Virus record (IMG/VR): IMGVR_UViG_3300008110_000075
Span: 81,368-145,367 of that record
Source: a virus
Strand: one strand, 5' to 3'
Length of the DNA stretch: 64,000 bases
This document shows, in pieces, positions 63,971 through 64,000 of the stretch. Positions within the stretch are counted from its first letter, which is position 1, and the number at the start of each line of letters is the position of its first letter. The notes below the pieces were generated by a model, which was given only the letters and a program-made list of their open reading frames with translations, had not been told where the DNA came from and did not search any database. The position numbers and the translations under genes were made by a program.

Positions 63971-64000
63971 TAAAAAAAATTAAGTCTTAATCAAATCAAC

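Overview
The window looks like part of the genome of a T4-type contractile-tailed phage (Caudoviricetes, myovirus morphology) whose host is probably a member of the Bacteroidota. The phage assignment rests on recognisable counterparts of T4 gp25, gp6, gp53, gp18 (sheath), gp19 (tube), gp26-like chaperone, gp13/gp14/gp15-like neck proteins, gp43 (DNA polymerase), UvsX, gp32, a gp41-like helicase and an RNase H/FEN nuclease. The host assignment is inference. It rests on SprB-type repeats in a virion protein, a small DUF5522-like Cys protein, strong AT richness and the near absence of Shine-Dalgarno sites. No tRNA, rRNA, CRISPR array or insertion sequence was seen.

Layout. Positions 1-24000, all on the minus strand, hold a late operon. 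Read in the direction of transcription it runs gp25, gp6, a carboxypeptidase-regulatory-like baseplate protein joined by an apparent frameshift to a further ~1000 residues, several unrecognised baseplate or fibre proteins, a 992-aa protein resembling P2 gpI, an SprB-repeat protein, a Thr/Pro-rich protein, and a very large collagen-like Gly-X-Y protein that runs off the left edge. Positions 23800-32540 (minus) hold metabolism and replication: DUF5522, a B12-dependent ribonucleotide reductase, helicase, 2OG-Fe(II) oxygenase, FEN nuclease, UvsX and gp32, followed by two small genes. Positions 32568-55680 (minus) hold the tail module: a 2562-aa hub-like protein, gp53, a 1674-aa protein with an OmpA-like domain, tape measure, frameshifted tail assembly chaperone, tube, HAD-like protein, sheath, gp15-like, a peptidoglycan-binding protein and a neck protein. 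A small ribbon-helix-helix-like gene sits in it on the plus strand. Positions 55739-61190 (plus) form an island: SET-domain protein, SNF2 helicase, a small gene, a superoxide dismutase-nuclease-like fusion, a gp13-like neck protein and a small virion-like gene. DNA polymerase (minus) closes the window.

The most notable points are these. (1) A 512-aa protein joins a complete Mn-type superoxide dismutase domain, with all four metal ligands, to a C-terminal PD-(D/E)XK-like domain. (2) There is a canonical -1 slippery heptamer T TTA AAA directly before a stop codon between two baseplate ORFs, the second of which has no credible start. (3) A hidden +1 (or -2) frame extension of the gp26-like chaperone lies just before the tape measure gene. 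(4) A heptamer TATTTAT, always in the sense orientation, recurs in the short gaps upstream of at least fifteen genes on both strands, while gp32 alone has a perfect TTGACA-17-TATAAT promoter. (5) The first 4.9 kb encode a collagen-like protein on the minus strand; the long proline-rich plus-strand ORFs there are shadows.
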